Shown here piece after piece: positions 41,099 to 49,926 of a DNA stretch of 64,000 nt (its first letter is position 1; each line of letters begins with the position of its first letter). Source of the DNA: Streptomyces venezuelae (GTDB lineage Bacteria; Actinomycetota; Actinomycetes; Streptomycetales; Streptomycetaceae); NCBI RefSeq assembly GCF_008642335.1, contig NZ_CP029191.1:2170001-2234000 (forward strand), written 5' to 3'. Under the pieces are notes generated by a model that saw nothing but the letters and a program-made list of their open reading frames with translations, searched no databases and was not told where the DNA came from. The position numbers were made by a program, and so were the translations under genes.

Positions 41099-41980
41099 AT
41101 GACGCAGCTTTCGGCTGCCCAGATGAGCGCCGACGCCCCGCGGAACCCCGACAGCAGCAAGGCGCTGTACGGCGGCAAGGGCACCCGGCGCATCACTGTG
41201 CGCGACATCACCGCCGCCAAGGAGCGCGGCGAGAAGTGGCCCATGCTGACCGCCTACGACGCGATGACCGCGTCCGTCTTCGACGAGGCGGGCATCCCCG
41301 TCATGCTCGTCGGCGACTCGGCGGGCAACTGCCACCTCGGGTACGAGACGACCGTGCCCGTCACCCTCGACGAGATGACCATGCTGTCCGCCGCGGTCGT
41401 ACGGGGCACGAACCGCGCCCTGATCGTCGGCGACCTGCCGTTCGGCTCGTACCAGGAGGGCCCCGTCCAGGCGCTCCGGTCGGCGACCCGGCTCGTCAAG
41501 GAGGCGGGCGTCGGCGCGGTCAAGCTGGAGGGCGGCGAACGCTCCCTGGCCCAGACCGAGTTGCTGGTGCAGTCCGGCATCCCCGTCATGTCCCACCTCG
41601 GCCTGACACCGCAGTCCGTGAACACCATGGGGTACCGCGTGCAGGGCCGCGGCGACGAGGCCGCCCACCGGCTCCTCAACGACGCCAAGGCCGCGCAGGA
41701 CGCCGGCGCGTTCGCGGTCGTCCTGGAGCTGGTCCCCGCGGAGCTCGCGGCCGAGGTCACCCGCTCCCTGCACATCCCGACCGTCGGGATCGGGGCGGGC
41801 TCCGACTGCGACGCCCAAGTCCTCGTCTGGACGGACATGATGGGCCTGACCGGCGGAAAGATGCCGCGCTTCGTGAAGAAGTACGCGGAGCTGCGCGGCG
41901 CCATGGCCGGCGCGGCGAAGGCGTTCGCCGAGGACGTCGTCGGCGGCGCGTTCCCGGCACCCGAACACGCGGTCCACTGA
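41099..41980 (+). CDS. panB: 3-methyl-2-oxobutanoate hydroxymethyltransferase
   Basis: 293 aa. ATG 41099 has AGAAGGAG 8 nt upstream. It transfers a one-carbon unit from 5,10-methylene-THF to alpha-ketoisovalerate, giving ketopantoate for pantothenate and CoA. Seen: MLTAYDAMTASVFDEAGI, VGDSAGNCHLGYETT (metal Asp), GVGAVKLEGGE, MSHLGLTPQSV and TVGIGAGSDCDAQVLVW. Single gene followed by a strong terminator. Confidence 0.96.
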   Translation: MTQLSAAQMSADAPRNPDSSKALYGGKGTRRITVRDITAAKERGEKWPMLTAYDAMTASVFDEAGIPVMLVGDSAGNCHLGYETTVPVTLDEMTMLSAAVVRGTNRALIVGDLPFGSYQEGPVQALRSATRLVKEAGVGAVKLEGGERSLAQTELLVQSGIPVMSHLGLTPQSVNTMGYRVQGRGDEAAHRLLNDAKAAQDAGAFAVVLELVPAELAAEVTRSLHIPTVGIGAGSDCDAQVLVWTDMMGLTGGKMPRFVKKYAELRGAMAGAAKAFAEDVVGGAFPAPEHAVH

Positions 41981-42007
41981 TGACCGCCTGAGTCCACCGC
42001 GGCACCA

Positions 42008-42045
42008 CGGCAGCCCGCCGAACTTCCCCCGTCGGCGGGCTGCCG
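42008..42045 (+). terminator. Strong hairpin after panB
   Basis: CGGCAGCCCGCCGA and TCGGCGGGCTGCCG pair perfectly (14 bp) around a 10-nt loop and are followed by CTTTCCT. Confidence 0.85.
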
Positions 42046-42123
42046 CTTTCCTGTCCGCGGGGCGTCGGGCGTCTGTCGGTCGGCTGTCGGCGGTTTGTCG
42101 GTGGCCTCTGACACCTTGGGGGC

Positions 42124-43146
42124 ATGAAGCGAATCGACATGAACCCCGGCGGCGCAGGGAGCGCGGTCACCGTAAGGGGACTGGTCAAGCACTACGGCGA
42201 GACCAAAGCACTGGACGGCGTGGACCTCGACGTGCGCGAGGGCACCGTCCTCGGCGTCCTCGGGCCCAACGGCGCCGGCAAGACCACCCTCGTGCGCTGC
42301 CTCTCCACCCTCATCACCCCGGACGCGGGCTCCGCGCTGGTCGCCGGGTACGACGTGATGCGTCAGCCCCGCCAGCTCCGCCGCGTCATCGGTCTCACCG
42401 GGCAGTACGCGGCGGTGGACGAGAAGCTGTCGGGACGCGAGAACCTCTACATGATCGGGCGGCTGCTCGACCTGTCCCGCAAGGAGGCCAGGTCCCGCGC
42501 CGACGGCCTCCTTGAGCGGTTCTCGCTCACCGAGGCGGCCAAGCGCCCCGCGAGCACGTACTCCGGCGGTATGCGCCGCCGCCTCGACCTCGCCGCGTCG
42601 ATGATCGGCAGCCCGTCCGTCCTCTACCTGGACGAGCCGACGACCGGCCTCGACCCCCGCACCCGCAACGAGGTGTGGGGCGAGGTCAAGCGGATGGTCG
42701 GCGACGGCGTGACCGTGCTGCTCACCACCCAGTACATGGAGGAGGCCGAGCAGCTGGCCTCCGAGCTGACGGTCATCGACCGCGGCAAGGTCATCGCCAA
42801 CGGCGGCATCGACGAGCTGAAGGCGAAGGTCGGCGGCCGCACCCTGCGCGTCCGCCCGGCCGACCCGCTGGAGCTCGGCCCGCTCGCGAGCGCCCTCGAC
42901 GACCTGGGCCTGACCGGCCTCGCCACCACCACGGTGGACGCCGAGTCCGGCACGGTCCTCGTCCCGATCCTCAGCGACGAGCAGCTGACCGCCGTCGTCG
43001 GCGCGGTCACCGCGCGCGGCATCACCATCGGCTCGATAGCCACCGAACTGCCCAGCCTGGACGAGGTGTTCCTGTCCATCACCGGCCAGAAGGCCAGTGC
43101 ACCGCAGGACGCACGCCCCACGGAACTCGAGGAGGTCGCCGTATGA
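42124..43146 (+). CDS. DrrA-type ABC exporter ATPase
   Basis: 340 aa. Walker A GPNGAGKTTL near residue 50, signature YSGGMRRRLDLA, Walker B SVLYLDEPTTGLDP and an H-loop region reading LLTTQYMEEAEQLA, with Gln in place of His as is usual in DrrA proteins. The C-terminal extension (DELKAKVGGRTLRV ... LDEVFLSITG) is the DrrA regulatory tail. Powers drug or metabolite export with the permease that overlaps it by 4 bp. Two ATGs (42124, 42139) are possible. An imperfect TGTC-n10-GACA site lies at 42096-42113 just upstream. Confidence 0.93.
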   Translation: MKRIDMNPGGAGSAVTVRGLVKHYGETKALDGVDLDVREGTVLGVLGPNGAGKTTLVRCLSTLITPDAGSALVAGYDVMRQPRQLRRVIGLTGQYAAVDEKLSGRENLYMIGRLLDLSRKEARSRADGLLERFSLTEAAKRPASTYSGGMRRRLDLAASMIGSPSVLYLDEPTTGLDPRTRNEVWGEVKRMVGDGVTVLLTTQYMEEAEQLASELTVIDRGKVIANGGIDELKAKVGGRTLRVRPADPLELGPLASALDDLGLTGLATTTVDAESGTVLVPILSDEQLTAVVGAVTARGITIGSIATELPSLDEVFLSITGQKASAPQDARPTELEEVAV

Positions 43147-43973
43147 GCGCCACCACACTCACGGCCGCCCCCCTCAAGAAGGACGAGGCGGACGCCCACA
43201 TCGGCCTGCGCGGCCACGTCCGGCACACCGGCGCGCTGGTCCGCCGCAATCTGCTGTGGATCCGGCAGGACCCGGAGTCGATGTTCGACGCGGTCCTGAT
43301 GCCGATCGTCTTCACGCTCCTGTTCGTGTACGTCTTCGGCGGCTCCATCGGGCAGGCGCTCGGCGGCGGTCAGGACCAGTACGTGCAGTACGTGGTGCCC
43401 GGCATGATGGCGATGATGAGCATGAACATCGCCATGGCCGTCGGCACCGGCTTCAACCAGGACTTCCAGAACGGCATCATGGACCGCTTCCGGACCCTGC
43501 CGATCGGCCAGGGCTCGGTGCTCTTCGCCAAGATCGTGGTGGAGCTGATGCGGCTGCTCATCGCGACGACGATCATGATGATCGTCGGTGTCCTGGTGGG
43601 CTTCGACATCACGAACTGGGGCGGCCTGTTCGCCGCGGTCGGCCTCTCCGCCCTCTTCGGCACGTCCATCATGTGGATCTTCCTGGTCCTCGGCGTCTCC
43701 ATGAAGAGCGCCCAGTCCGTGCAGGCGATGGGCTTCCTGGTCCTGATGCCGCTGCAGTTCGGCTCGTCGATCTTCGCGCCGACCCAGTCGATGCCGGGCT
43801 GGCTGCAGGGCTTCACCGACTACAACCCGCTGTCCGCCCTCGCGGACTCCGCGCGCGGCCTGATGGTCGGCGGGCCCGTGGCGCACGACCTGTGGGTGAC
43901 GGTGGGCTGGTCCGTGGGGCTCACGGTGGTCATGGCGCCGATCGCGATCCACAAGTTCCGCACGAAGAACTGA
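43143..43973 (+). CDS. DrrB-type ABC exporter permease (ABC-2 family)
   Basis: 276 aa, ATG overlapping the ATPase stop (ATGA). Six membrane segments, with MPIVFTLLFVYVFGGSIG, NGIMDRFRTLPIGQGSVLFAK (typical DrrB loop) and NPLSALADSARGLMVGGP near the C-terminus. It forms the channel of the exporter. Its stop codon is 1 bp from the stop of the convergent giant regulator. Confidence 0.92.
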   Translation: MSATTLTAAPLKKDEADAHIGLRGHVRHTGALVRRNLLWIRQDPESMFDAVLMPIVFTLLFVYVFGGSIGQALGGGQDQYVQYVVPGMMAMMSMNIAMAVGTGFNQDFQNGIMDRFRTLPIGQGSVLFAKIVVELMRLLIATTIMMIVGVLVGFDITNWGGLFAAVGLSALFGTSIMWIFLVLGVSMKSAQSVQAMGFLVLMPLQFGSSIFAPTQSMPGWLQGFTDYNPLSALADSARGLMVGGPVAHDLWVTVGWSVGLTVVMAPIAIHKFRTKN

Positions 43974-43974
43974 G

Positions 43975-46900
43975 TCACCCGGTGGCCCAGGCGGTGCACA
44001 GGGCGGCGGCCTCCTCCAAGGAGAGGCCGCCGCCCCGCGCGTACGCCGCCTCGTACGGGCCGTCCCCGAGCGCGGCCCTGCACCGCTCCTCCGCGCCCTC
44101 GCGGATCTCCCGCTCCATCGTGTTCGCGAAGTGCCCCTGCGGCAGTGCGCCGTCGGCGACCGCGAGGAGCCGCGCGGCGTCGTGCGCGCGGCTCCTGTCC
44201 CCGTCCCGGCCGTCGTCGCCGCCCGCCGCCAGCGCCATGGAGACGATCGCCAGATGGACGGCCACCATGTGCGGGGCGACGATCCGCGACAGCGGGTCGA
44301 GGGCCTTCGCGAAGGCCTCGCACGCCCCCGTCAGACTCTCGGCGTGCCGCCCGTCCAGCGCGTCGAGCCACGCCCTGATGCCGAGCACGGAACTGTCGAA
44401 GACCGCGTACCCGATCCCGCTGAACTCCAGGCGAAGCAGCCGCAGTTGCTCGCGCGCCTCGTCGTGGCGGCGGCTGCGGCCGAGCGCGAGGGCGAGGAAG
44501 AGCCGGGCGGCGGGGACGGCGTCGCCCGTACGGTGCCGGCCCGGGTTGTCGAGGACCTCCCGCAGCAGCGCCTCGCCCCGCTCGAAGAGGTCCCGCCGCT
44601 CCGTCGAGTCCGTGAGGATGGAGCCGAGCCTGGCCTTGAGCAGCGCCACCTGGTTCTGCGCGTCGAGCCGCGCGGCGTACTCGACGGCGGCTTCGTAGTC
44701 CTCCGCGGCCGCCGCGAACTCGCCGCGCCGCTCCCGCGATTCACCGCGCGCTGCAAGCGCCTCGGCGATGCCCCACACGTCGCCGATCCGCCGGAACAGG
44801 TGCAGTGCCTCGTCCGCGTCGCGCAGGGCGTCGCCCGCCCAGTCGCTGCGGTTGGCGAGGATGTTGGCCCGCGTCTGGAGGGCGGCGGCGAGCTCCCACT
44901 CGTACCCGAACGCACGGCAGGCGGAGACCGTCTCGTCGAGGGTGACCCGCAGCGTCTCCATGCCGCCGCCGAGCAGCACGGCGAAGAACCAGAGGTTGCC
45001 GGGCGTCCGGCAGGTCTGCGGGAGCCCTGGCCGGTACGCGCGCCGGACGCCCTCCAGCCGCGTCGCCGCCTCCGGCGACTGCCAGTCCACCAGGTCCATC
45101 TCCATGCAGGAGACGAGGAGCAGATGCACCCCGCGACGGGCCTCCGCCAGGACCTCGGGGCGCATCGGCGGAGGCGCCTCCGTGCACGACTCGTACAGCG
45201 GCGGCGCCGGGTCGACGGGCGGGGCGAACGGGTCGGGGCCGAGGGCGGCGACGTCACGGGACCAGTTGCGGGTCTCCAGGCGCAGGCCGCGGATCTGCCA
45301 GAACCAGCACAGGGACAGGACGAGGCAGAGCGCCTCCTGCTCGTCCCGTGCGGCGACCGCGTGGCGCAGGGCGGTGCGCAGGTTCTCGTACTCGGCCTCC
45401 AGACGCTCCACGGCGGCGAGCTGCCCGCGGCCCCGGAGCTCGGGGTCGGTGGTCCGCGCGACCTCGCGGTAGTGCACGAGGTGCGCCCGCTCGGCGGCGG
45501 CCCTGTCGCCCGACTCGTCGAGCCGCTCCCCCGCGTACTCCGCGACGGTTTCGAGGAGCCGGTAGCGCATGCCGCCGTCGGAGAGCGGCGAGGGGGCGGC
45601 GACGACGAGGGACTTGTCGACGAGCGAGCCGAGCAGGTCGGCGACGTCGTGCGCGCTTCCGGGGGCCGCGCACACCTCCTCCGCCGCCGTCAGGTCGCAG
45701 CCGCCCGCGAAGACCGAGAGGCGCCGCAGGACCGTACGTTCGGCCTCGTCGAGGAGGTCCCAGGACCAGTCGACGACGGCCCGCAGCGTCTGCTGGCGGG
45801 GCAGGACCGTGCGGGCGCCGCTGGTGAGCAGCCGGAAACGGTCGTCGAGGCGGTCGGCGATCTGGCGCGGGGTGAGCATCCGCAGGCGGGCGGCGGCCAG
45901 TTCGATGGCGAGCGGCAGGCCGTCGAGGCGGCGGCAGATCTCGGCGGCGGCCGCCGGGTCCGCCTCGACGGTGAAGCCGGGCCGGGCGGCGGCGCCGCGC
46001 TCGGCGAACAGGCGCAGCGCGACGGGTTCGGGCAGCGGCTCGACGGGCCGCAGCAACTCGCCCGGTACGCCGAGGGGTTCACGGCTCGTGGCGAGGACCG
46101 TCACGCCGGGGCAGCGGGCGAGGAGTTCGTCGGCGAGGTGGGCGGCGGCCTCGACGACGTGCTCGCAGTTGTCGAGGACGATCAGCATGCGGCGCGTGTC
46201 GCAGTGCTCGACGAGCCGGGCGACGGGGTCCTTGCCGTGCCGCTCCGTCATGGCCCGTATCTCCTCGGCGCCGGCGCCGCGCAGCACGGTCTCGCGGGCG
46301 CCGAGTGCGGTGAGGACGGCGGCGGGGACGTCGGCGGGGTCCTCGACCGGGGCGAGCTCGGCCAGCCACGCGCCGTCGGGGAAGCCGCCCGCGACGGCCT
46401 CGGCGACCTCCTGCGACAGCCGTGTCTTGCCGGCGCCGCCGGGTCCGAGGAGCGTGACGAGCCGCGCGCCGCCGAGGTCGCTACGGATCGCGTCGATGTC
46501 GGCCTCGCGCCCGACGAAGGAGGTGAGACGGGCCCGGAGATTGCCGGGGGCGCGGTCGCGGGAAGGGGCGGGGCCGGGGGCGGCGGCGGGTGGCTCTCGC
46601 AGCAACTCTTCGTGCAGGGCGCGGAGTTCGGGGCCCGGGTCGGCGCCGAGCCGGTCCGCCATGGCGCGTCGTACTTCTTCGTACGCCGAGAGCGCCTGGG
46701 CCGTGCGGCCCGTGTCGCGGAGGGCGCGCAGCCGCAGGGCCTGCAGCGGTTCGTCCAGGGGGTACGTGTCGCAGAGCTCGGCGAGCTCGGGCAGGACCCG
46801 CTCGCCGTCCCCCAGGGCGAGGGCCGCGGTCATCCTGGCGCGGCGGGCGTCGAGGCGGCGGGCCTGCCAGCGGGCGGTGTCCGCGGTGCGTTCGGGGAGG

Positions 46901-47313
46901 TCGGCGAGGGGTTCGCCGGTCCACAGGGCGAGCGCGTCGTCCAGGGCCGCGGCCGCCTTCGCCGCGTCGCCGTCCGCGAGGGCGCGGGTGCCGTCGGCGA
47001 CGAGTCGGTCGAAGCGGAAGACGTCGACGTCGTCGGGGTGGGCGCGGAGGCGGTAGCCGCCGTCCGCCGAGGCGACGGCGTCCGCGCCGAGCGCCCTGCG
47101 GAGCCGGGCCACGAGCGCCTGCAGCGCGCCGGTCGCGTCCGCGGGGGAGTCGTCGCCCGTCCATACGTCGGCGACGAGGGTGTGGGCGGGGACGAGGGTG
47201 CCGGGGCGGAGGGCGAGGGCGGTGAGGAGGGCGCGTAGGCGGGCGCCGCCGACGGGAACGGGGGTTCCGTCGGGGTGGGTGGCTCTGGTCGTCCCCAGCA
47301 CGCGGTATCTCAC
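43975..47313 (-). CDS. AfsR/SARP-like BTAD regulator with NB-ARC ATPase and TPR domains
   Basis: 1112 aa. GTG 47313 follows AGGGAG. Domain order: winged-helix DNA-binding (VRYRVLGTTRATH, GGARLRALLTALAL), bacterial transcriptional activation domain (FDRLVADGTRALADGDAAKA, residues about 95-240), STAND/NB-ARC ATPase (GPGGAGKTRLSQEVAEAV, P-loop; LIVLDNCEHV, Walker B; TSREPLGVPGE), winged-helix, then a long TPR-type helical C-terminus. Family members activate antibiotic or export genes after nucleotide-dependent oligomerisation. The convergent DrrAB genes are its closest partners, but no biosynthetic cluster is visible. Stop codons of regulator and permease are separated by 1 bp. Confidence 0.93.
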   Translation of the reverse strand: MRYRVLGTTRATHPDGTPVPVGGARLRALLTALALRPGTLVPAHTLVADVWTGDDSPADATGALQALVARLRRALGADAVASADGGYRLRAHPDDVDVFRFDRLVADGTRALADGDAAKAAAALDDALALWTGEPLADLPERTADTARWQARRLDARRARMTAALALGDGERVLPELAELCDTYPLDEPLQALRLRALRDTGRTAQALSAYEEVRRAMADRLGADPGPELRALHEELLREPPAAAPGPAPSRDRAPGNLRARLTSFVGREADIDAIRSDLGGARLVTLLGPGGAGKTRLSQEVAEAVAGGFPDGAWLAELAPVEDPADVPAAVLTALGARETVLRGAGAEEIRAMTERHGKDPVARLVEHCDTRRMLIVLDNCEHVVEAAAHLADELLARCPGVTVLATSREPLGVPGELLRPVEPLPEPVALRLFAERGAAARPGFTVEADPAAAAEICRRLDGLPLAIELAAARLRMLTPRQIADRLDDRFRLLTSGARTVLPRQQTLRAVVDWSWDLLDEAERTVLRRLSVFAGGCDLTAAEEVCAAPGSAHDVADLLGSLVDKSLVVAAPSPLSDGGMRYRLLETVAEYAGERLDESGDRAAAERAHLVHYREVARTTDPELRGRGQLAAVERLEAEYENLRTALRHAVAARDEQEALCLVLSLCWFWQIRGLRLETRNWSRDVAALGPDPFAPPVDPAPPLYESCTEAPPPMRPEVLAEARRGVHLLLVSCMEMDLVDWQSPEAATRLEGVRRAYRPGLPQTCRTPGNLWFFAVLLGGGMETLRVTLDETVSACRAFGYEWELAAALQTRANILANRSDWAGDALRDADEALHLFRRIGDVWGIAEALAARGESRERRGEFAAAAEDYEAAVEYAARLDAQNQVALLKARLGSILTDSTERRDLFERGEALLREVLDNPGRHRTGDAVPAARLFLALALGRSRRHDEAREQLRLLRLEFSGIGYAVFDSSVLGIRAWLDALDGRHAESLTGACEAFAKALDPLSRIVAPHMVAVHLAIVSMALAAGGDDGRDGDRSRAHDAARLLAVADGALPQGHFANTMEREIREGAEERCRAALGDGPYEAAYARGGGLSLEEAAALCTAWATG

Positions 47314-47353
47314 CGGGCCATTCTCCCTGACCCCCGGTGGGGGCGTTTCGAGC

Positions 47354-47425
47354 CCGCCGCTTCGCGGCGGATCACTCCCACCCACCCACCCGTTCACCCC
47401 GCACCGTCCAGCGCGCGTAGGGGCC
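47354..47425 (+). repeat. Dispersed C-run/hairpin element, copy 3
   Basis: CCGCCGC-TTC-GCGGCGG hairpin, ATCACTCCCACCCACCCACC, CGTTCACCCCGCACCGTCCA and a GTAGGGGC end. It is upstream of the giant regulator gene and directly followed by copy 4. Confidence 0.75.
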
Positions 47426-47497
47426 CCGCCCGCTTCGCGGCGGATCACTCCCACCCGCCCGCCCGTTTGCCCTGCGACGTCCAGTGGGAGTAGGAAC
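47426..47497 (+). repeat. Dispersed C-run/hairpin element, copy 4 (tandem with copy 3)
   Basis: Same structure at exactly 72 bp distance: CCGCCCGC-TTC-GCGGCGG, ATCACTCCCACCCGCCCGCC, CGTTTGCCCTGCGACGTCCA, then GTGGGAGTAGGAAC. The left arm has one extra C. Confidence 0.75.
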
Positions 47498-47503
47498 GTT
47501 CCC

Positions 47504-47986
47504 TCACTCCACCTCCAGCTCCACCAGCACCCCCGTCTCCTCCCTTCGCAGCCTCTCCCCCGCCGCCGCCCTGCCCACGTGCTCGAACCGCTTCGGGCAG
47601 CTGTCCACCGGGCGGAGGCTGCGCTTGCCCGGGACCAGGTGCTCCTCCCGGTACGCCTGGCCGACCACCTGGATGCCGCGGACCACGCCCCTCGTGCGCG
47701 GCCACTTGCCGCCGTGCTGTTCCACCGTCAGGAGGCCCCTCAGGTGCAGGCGCGGAGGCCAGTCCCCGGAGCCCGTCCACGGCACCGTCACGCCACCCGC
47801 GCACACCACCGGGCCGCCGCCCGCCGACTCCACCGGGCCCTCGATCTCGGTGAGTTCCGCCGCCCACTCGCGTTCGGGCGCCGTCGTGTCGACGAGCAGC
47901 TGCCACGTCACCTCGTCGCCCACCGCGAACGGGTCCCCGCAGCACTCCAGCTGCCAGTCCTGGTACATCACGTTCCATACGGTCAT
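47504..47986 (-). CDS. Small conserved protein (DUF6578-like)
   Basis: 160 aa. ATG 47986 gives TVWNVMYQDWQLECCGDPF, a beginning I recall from the DUF6578 group of Streptomyces proteins (not tested). It is a soluble, beta-rich protein without signal or membrane segment: AVGDEVTWQLLVDT, VRGIQVVGQAYREEH. Vicinal Cys residues near position 15 could bind metal. Function unknown. It is divergent from the site-2 protease gene (97-bp gap). Confidence 0.6.
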   Translation of the reverse strand: MTVWNVMYQDWQLECCGDPFAVGDEVTWQLLVDTTAPEREWAAELTEIEGPVESAGGGPVVCAGGVTVPWTGSGDWPPRLHLRGLLTVEQHGGKWPRTRGVVRGIQVVGQAYREEHLVPGKRSLRPVDSCPKRFEHVGRAAAGERLRREETGVLVELEVE

Positions 47987-48083
47987 GCGCCCAGCCTGCC
48001 CGGAACCCGGCGCGGCGTGCGAGACGTTTTCGGTACGGTCGGCACGCCCGGCCGACGCCGCCAGATCCCAGGAGCACCGCCCC

Positions 48084-48884
48084 ATGACCACCGCCCCCAT
48101 CCGCCGCACCGACCGGCGGATCAGCCCCGTCTTCCTGGGGATCGCCGCCGTCACGGCGGTCTCCGGCTGGGCCGCCTGGACCGGTTTCGCCGACAATCCC
48201 GGGCTCGCCGTCTTCCTCTTCGTGACGGCCGCCTGGATCGTCTCGCTCTGCCTGCACGAGTACGCGCACGCGCGCACCGCCCTGCACAGCGGTGACATCT
48301 CCATCGGCGCGAAGGGCTATCTGACCCTCAACCCGCTCAAGTACACGCACGCCCTGCTCAGCATCGTGCTGCCCGTACTGTTCGTGATCATGGGCGGCAT
48401 CGGCCTGCCCGGCGGCGCCGTCTTCATCGAGCGTGGCCGCATCCGGGGCCGCTGGCGGCACAGCCTCATCTCGGCGGCGGGCCCGCTGACGAACGTGCTG
48501 TTCGCCGTCGTCTGCACGGCGCCGTTCTGGCTGGACGCCCTGGACGGCGTCCCGGACACGTTCTGCTACGCGCTGGGGTTCCTGGCCCTGCTCCAGGTGA
48601 CCGCCGCGATCCTGAACTTCCTGCCCGTCCCCGGCCTGGACGGGTACGGCGTCATCGAACCGTGGCTGTCGCACAGGATCCGCCGCCAGGTGGAGCCGTT
48701 CGCGCCGTTCGGGCTGATCGCGGTCTTCGTCGTCCTTTGGATCCCGGAGGTCAACCGCGCCTTCTTCGACGCGATCGACGCGGTCCTGCGCTCCCTGGGC
48801 GTCACCGAGTGGGACACCTACTGGGGGCACGAGCTGTACCGCTTCTGGGAGGGGTCTCAGGAGATCCCTCCCAGGACGAGCTAG
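48084..48884 (+). CDS. Site-2-protease-family (M50) membrane metallopeptidase
   Basis: 266 aa, ATG 48084 with AGGAG upstream. Zinc motif SLCLHEYAHAR (HExxH) near residue 60 in the second membrane segment, NPLKYTHALLSIV, SAAGPLTNVLFAVV, and the third ligand in FLPVPGLDGYGVIEPW. Minimal S2P without PDZ domain; it would cut a membrane-embedded substrate such as an anti-sigma factor or signal-peptide remnant. It ends 4 bp from a convergent small gene. Confidence 0.9.
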   Translation: MTTAPIRRTDRRISPVFLGIAAVTAVSGWAAWTGFADNPGLAVFLFVTAAWIVSLCLHEYAHARTALHSGDISIGAKGYLTLNPLKYTHALLSIVLPVLFVIMGGIGLPGGAVFIERGRIRGRWRHSLISAAGPLTNVLFAVVCTAPFWLDALDGVPDTFCYALGFLALLQVTAAILNFLPVPGLDGYGVIEPWLSHRIRRQVEPFAPFGLIAVFVVLWIPEVNRAFFDAIDAVLRSLGVTEWDTYWGHELYRFWEGSQEIPPRTS

Positions 48885-48888
48885 GGCG

Positions 48889-49077
48889 TCACGCCTGCGT
48901 CCGCCGCGCGTCCCGCTCCGCCTTGGCCCGCCGCAGGTAGAACCAGGCCATGTTCGACGAGAGCCCGGCGAGCAGCACCCACACGATGCCGAGCCAGCTG
49001 CCCTGCACGAAGGAGATCACGGCCGCGGCGACGGCGAGGGCGCAGACGACGAGGGCGTACACGGCGAGGCGGGGCAT
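48889..49077 (-). CDS. 62-aa two-helix membrane protein
   Basis: ATG 49077 has AGGAG 9 nt upstream. Two hydrophobic segments: LAVYALVVCALAVAAAVISF and SWLGIVWVLLAGLSSNMAWFY, then a basic tail RRAKAERDARR. No named family. Codon usage is normal for the genome and the start signal is good, so it is probably a real gene. Confidence 0.7.
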   Translation of the reverse strand: MPRLAVYALVVCALAVAAAVISFVQGSWLGIVWVLLAGLSSNMAWFYLRRAKAERDARRTQA

Positions 49078-49197
49078 GGGGGTCGGCTCCTGTCGGGGGA
49101 AGCGTGCTGACGTACGCATCCAGTGTCCCCCATGGCCCGCCCCCGCCCCGCACCCGTCCCCGGACGCCGCAGGCCGTCGTCGCGGCTCCCTGTACGT

Positions 49198-49902
49198 CTA
49201 TACGTCCGTGACGCGCAGGCCCGCGTGCGCCTTGTAGCGCCGGTTCACGGAGATCAGGTTGGCGACGAGCGACTCGACCTGGTGGGCATTGCGGAGGCGG
49301 CCCGCGAAGACGCCGCGCATGCCGGGGATACGGGCGGCGAGCGCCTGGATCGTGTCGGTGTCGGCGCGGCTCTCGCCGAGGACCATCACGTCCGTGTCGA
49401 TCTCCTCGATCTCCGGGTCCTGGAGCAGCACGGCCGACAGGTGGTGGAAGGCGGCGGTGACGCGCGAGTCGGGGAGCAGCGCGGCGGCCTGCTCGGCGGC
49501 GCTGCCCTCCTCGGGCTTGAGGGCGTAGGCGCCCTTCTTGTCGAAGCCGAGCGGGTTCACGCAGTCGACGACGAGCTTGCCGCTCAGCTCCTCGCGGAGC
49601 CCTTCGAGGGTCTTGGCGTGGCCGTCCCACGGCACGGCGACGATCACGATGTCGCTGCGCCGCGCGCACTCCGCGTTGTCCGCGCCCTCGACGCCGTGCC
49701 CGAGCTCGTCGGCGGTGGCCCGCGCGCGTTCGGCGGCGCGGGAGCCGATGATCACCTTCTGGCCCGCGCGGGCGAGGCGGTAGGCGAGCCCCCGCCCCTG
49801 GTCGCCGGTGCCGCCGAGCACGCCGACGACGAGCCCGGACACGTCGGGCAGCTCCCAGGGGTCCTTGGCGGGGGCCTTCTGCACACTGTCGGTAGAGGTC
49901 AT
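49198..49902 (-). CDS. npdG: F420H2:NADP+ oxidoreductase
   Basis: 234 aa, ATG 49902. Rossmann dinucleotide fold VVGVLGGTGDQGRGLAYRLA, then IIGSRAAERARA (NADP phosphate pocket), DIVIVAVPWDGH, VVDCVNPLGFD and a C-terminal RLRNAHQVESLVANLISVN. It transfers hydride between NADPH and coenzyme F420 in the cytoplasm, linking central metabolism with F420-dependent enzymes. No F420 biosynthesis genes in the window. Confidence 0.93.
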   Translation of the reverse strand: MTSTDSVQKAPAKDPWELPDVSGLVVGVLGGTGDQGRGLAYRLARAGQKVIIGSRAAERARATADELGHGVEGADNAECARRSDIVIVAVPWDGHAKTLEGLREELSGKLVVDCVNPLGFDKKGAYALKPEEGSAAEQAAALLPDSRVTAAFHHLSAVLLQDPEIEEIDTDVMVLGESRADTDTIQALAARIPGMRGVFAGRLRNAHQVESLVANLISVNRRYKAHAGLRVTDV

Positions 49903-49926
49903 ACAGCGACCTTACTCAGCCGTACG

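Noticed and set aside
42124..47313. Edge of an antibiotic biosynthetic cluster
   Set aside because: DrrAB and an AfsR-like regulator are present, but neighbours are panB, a site-2 protease and housekeeping genes; no biosynthetic enzyme is seen.
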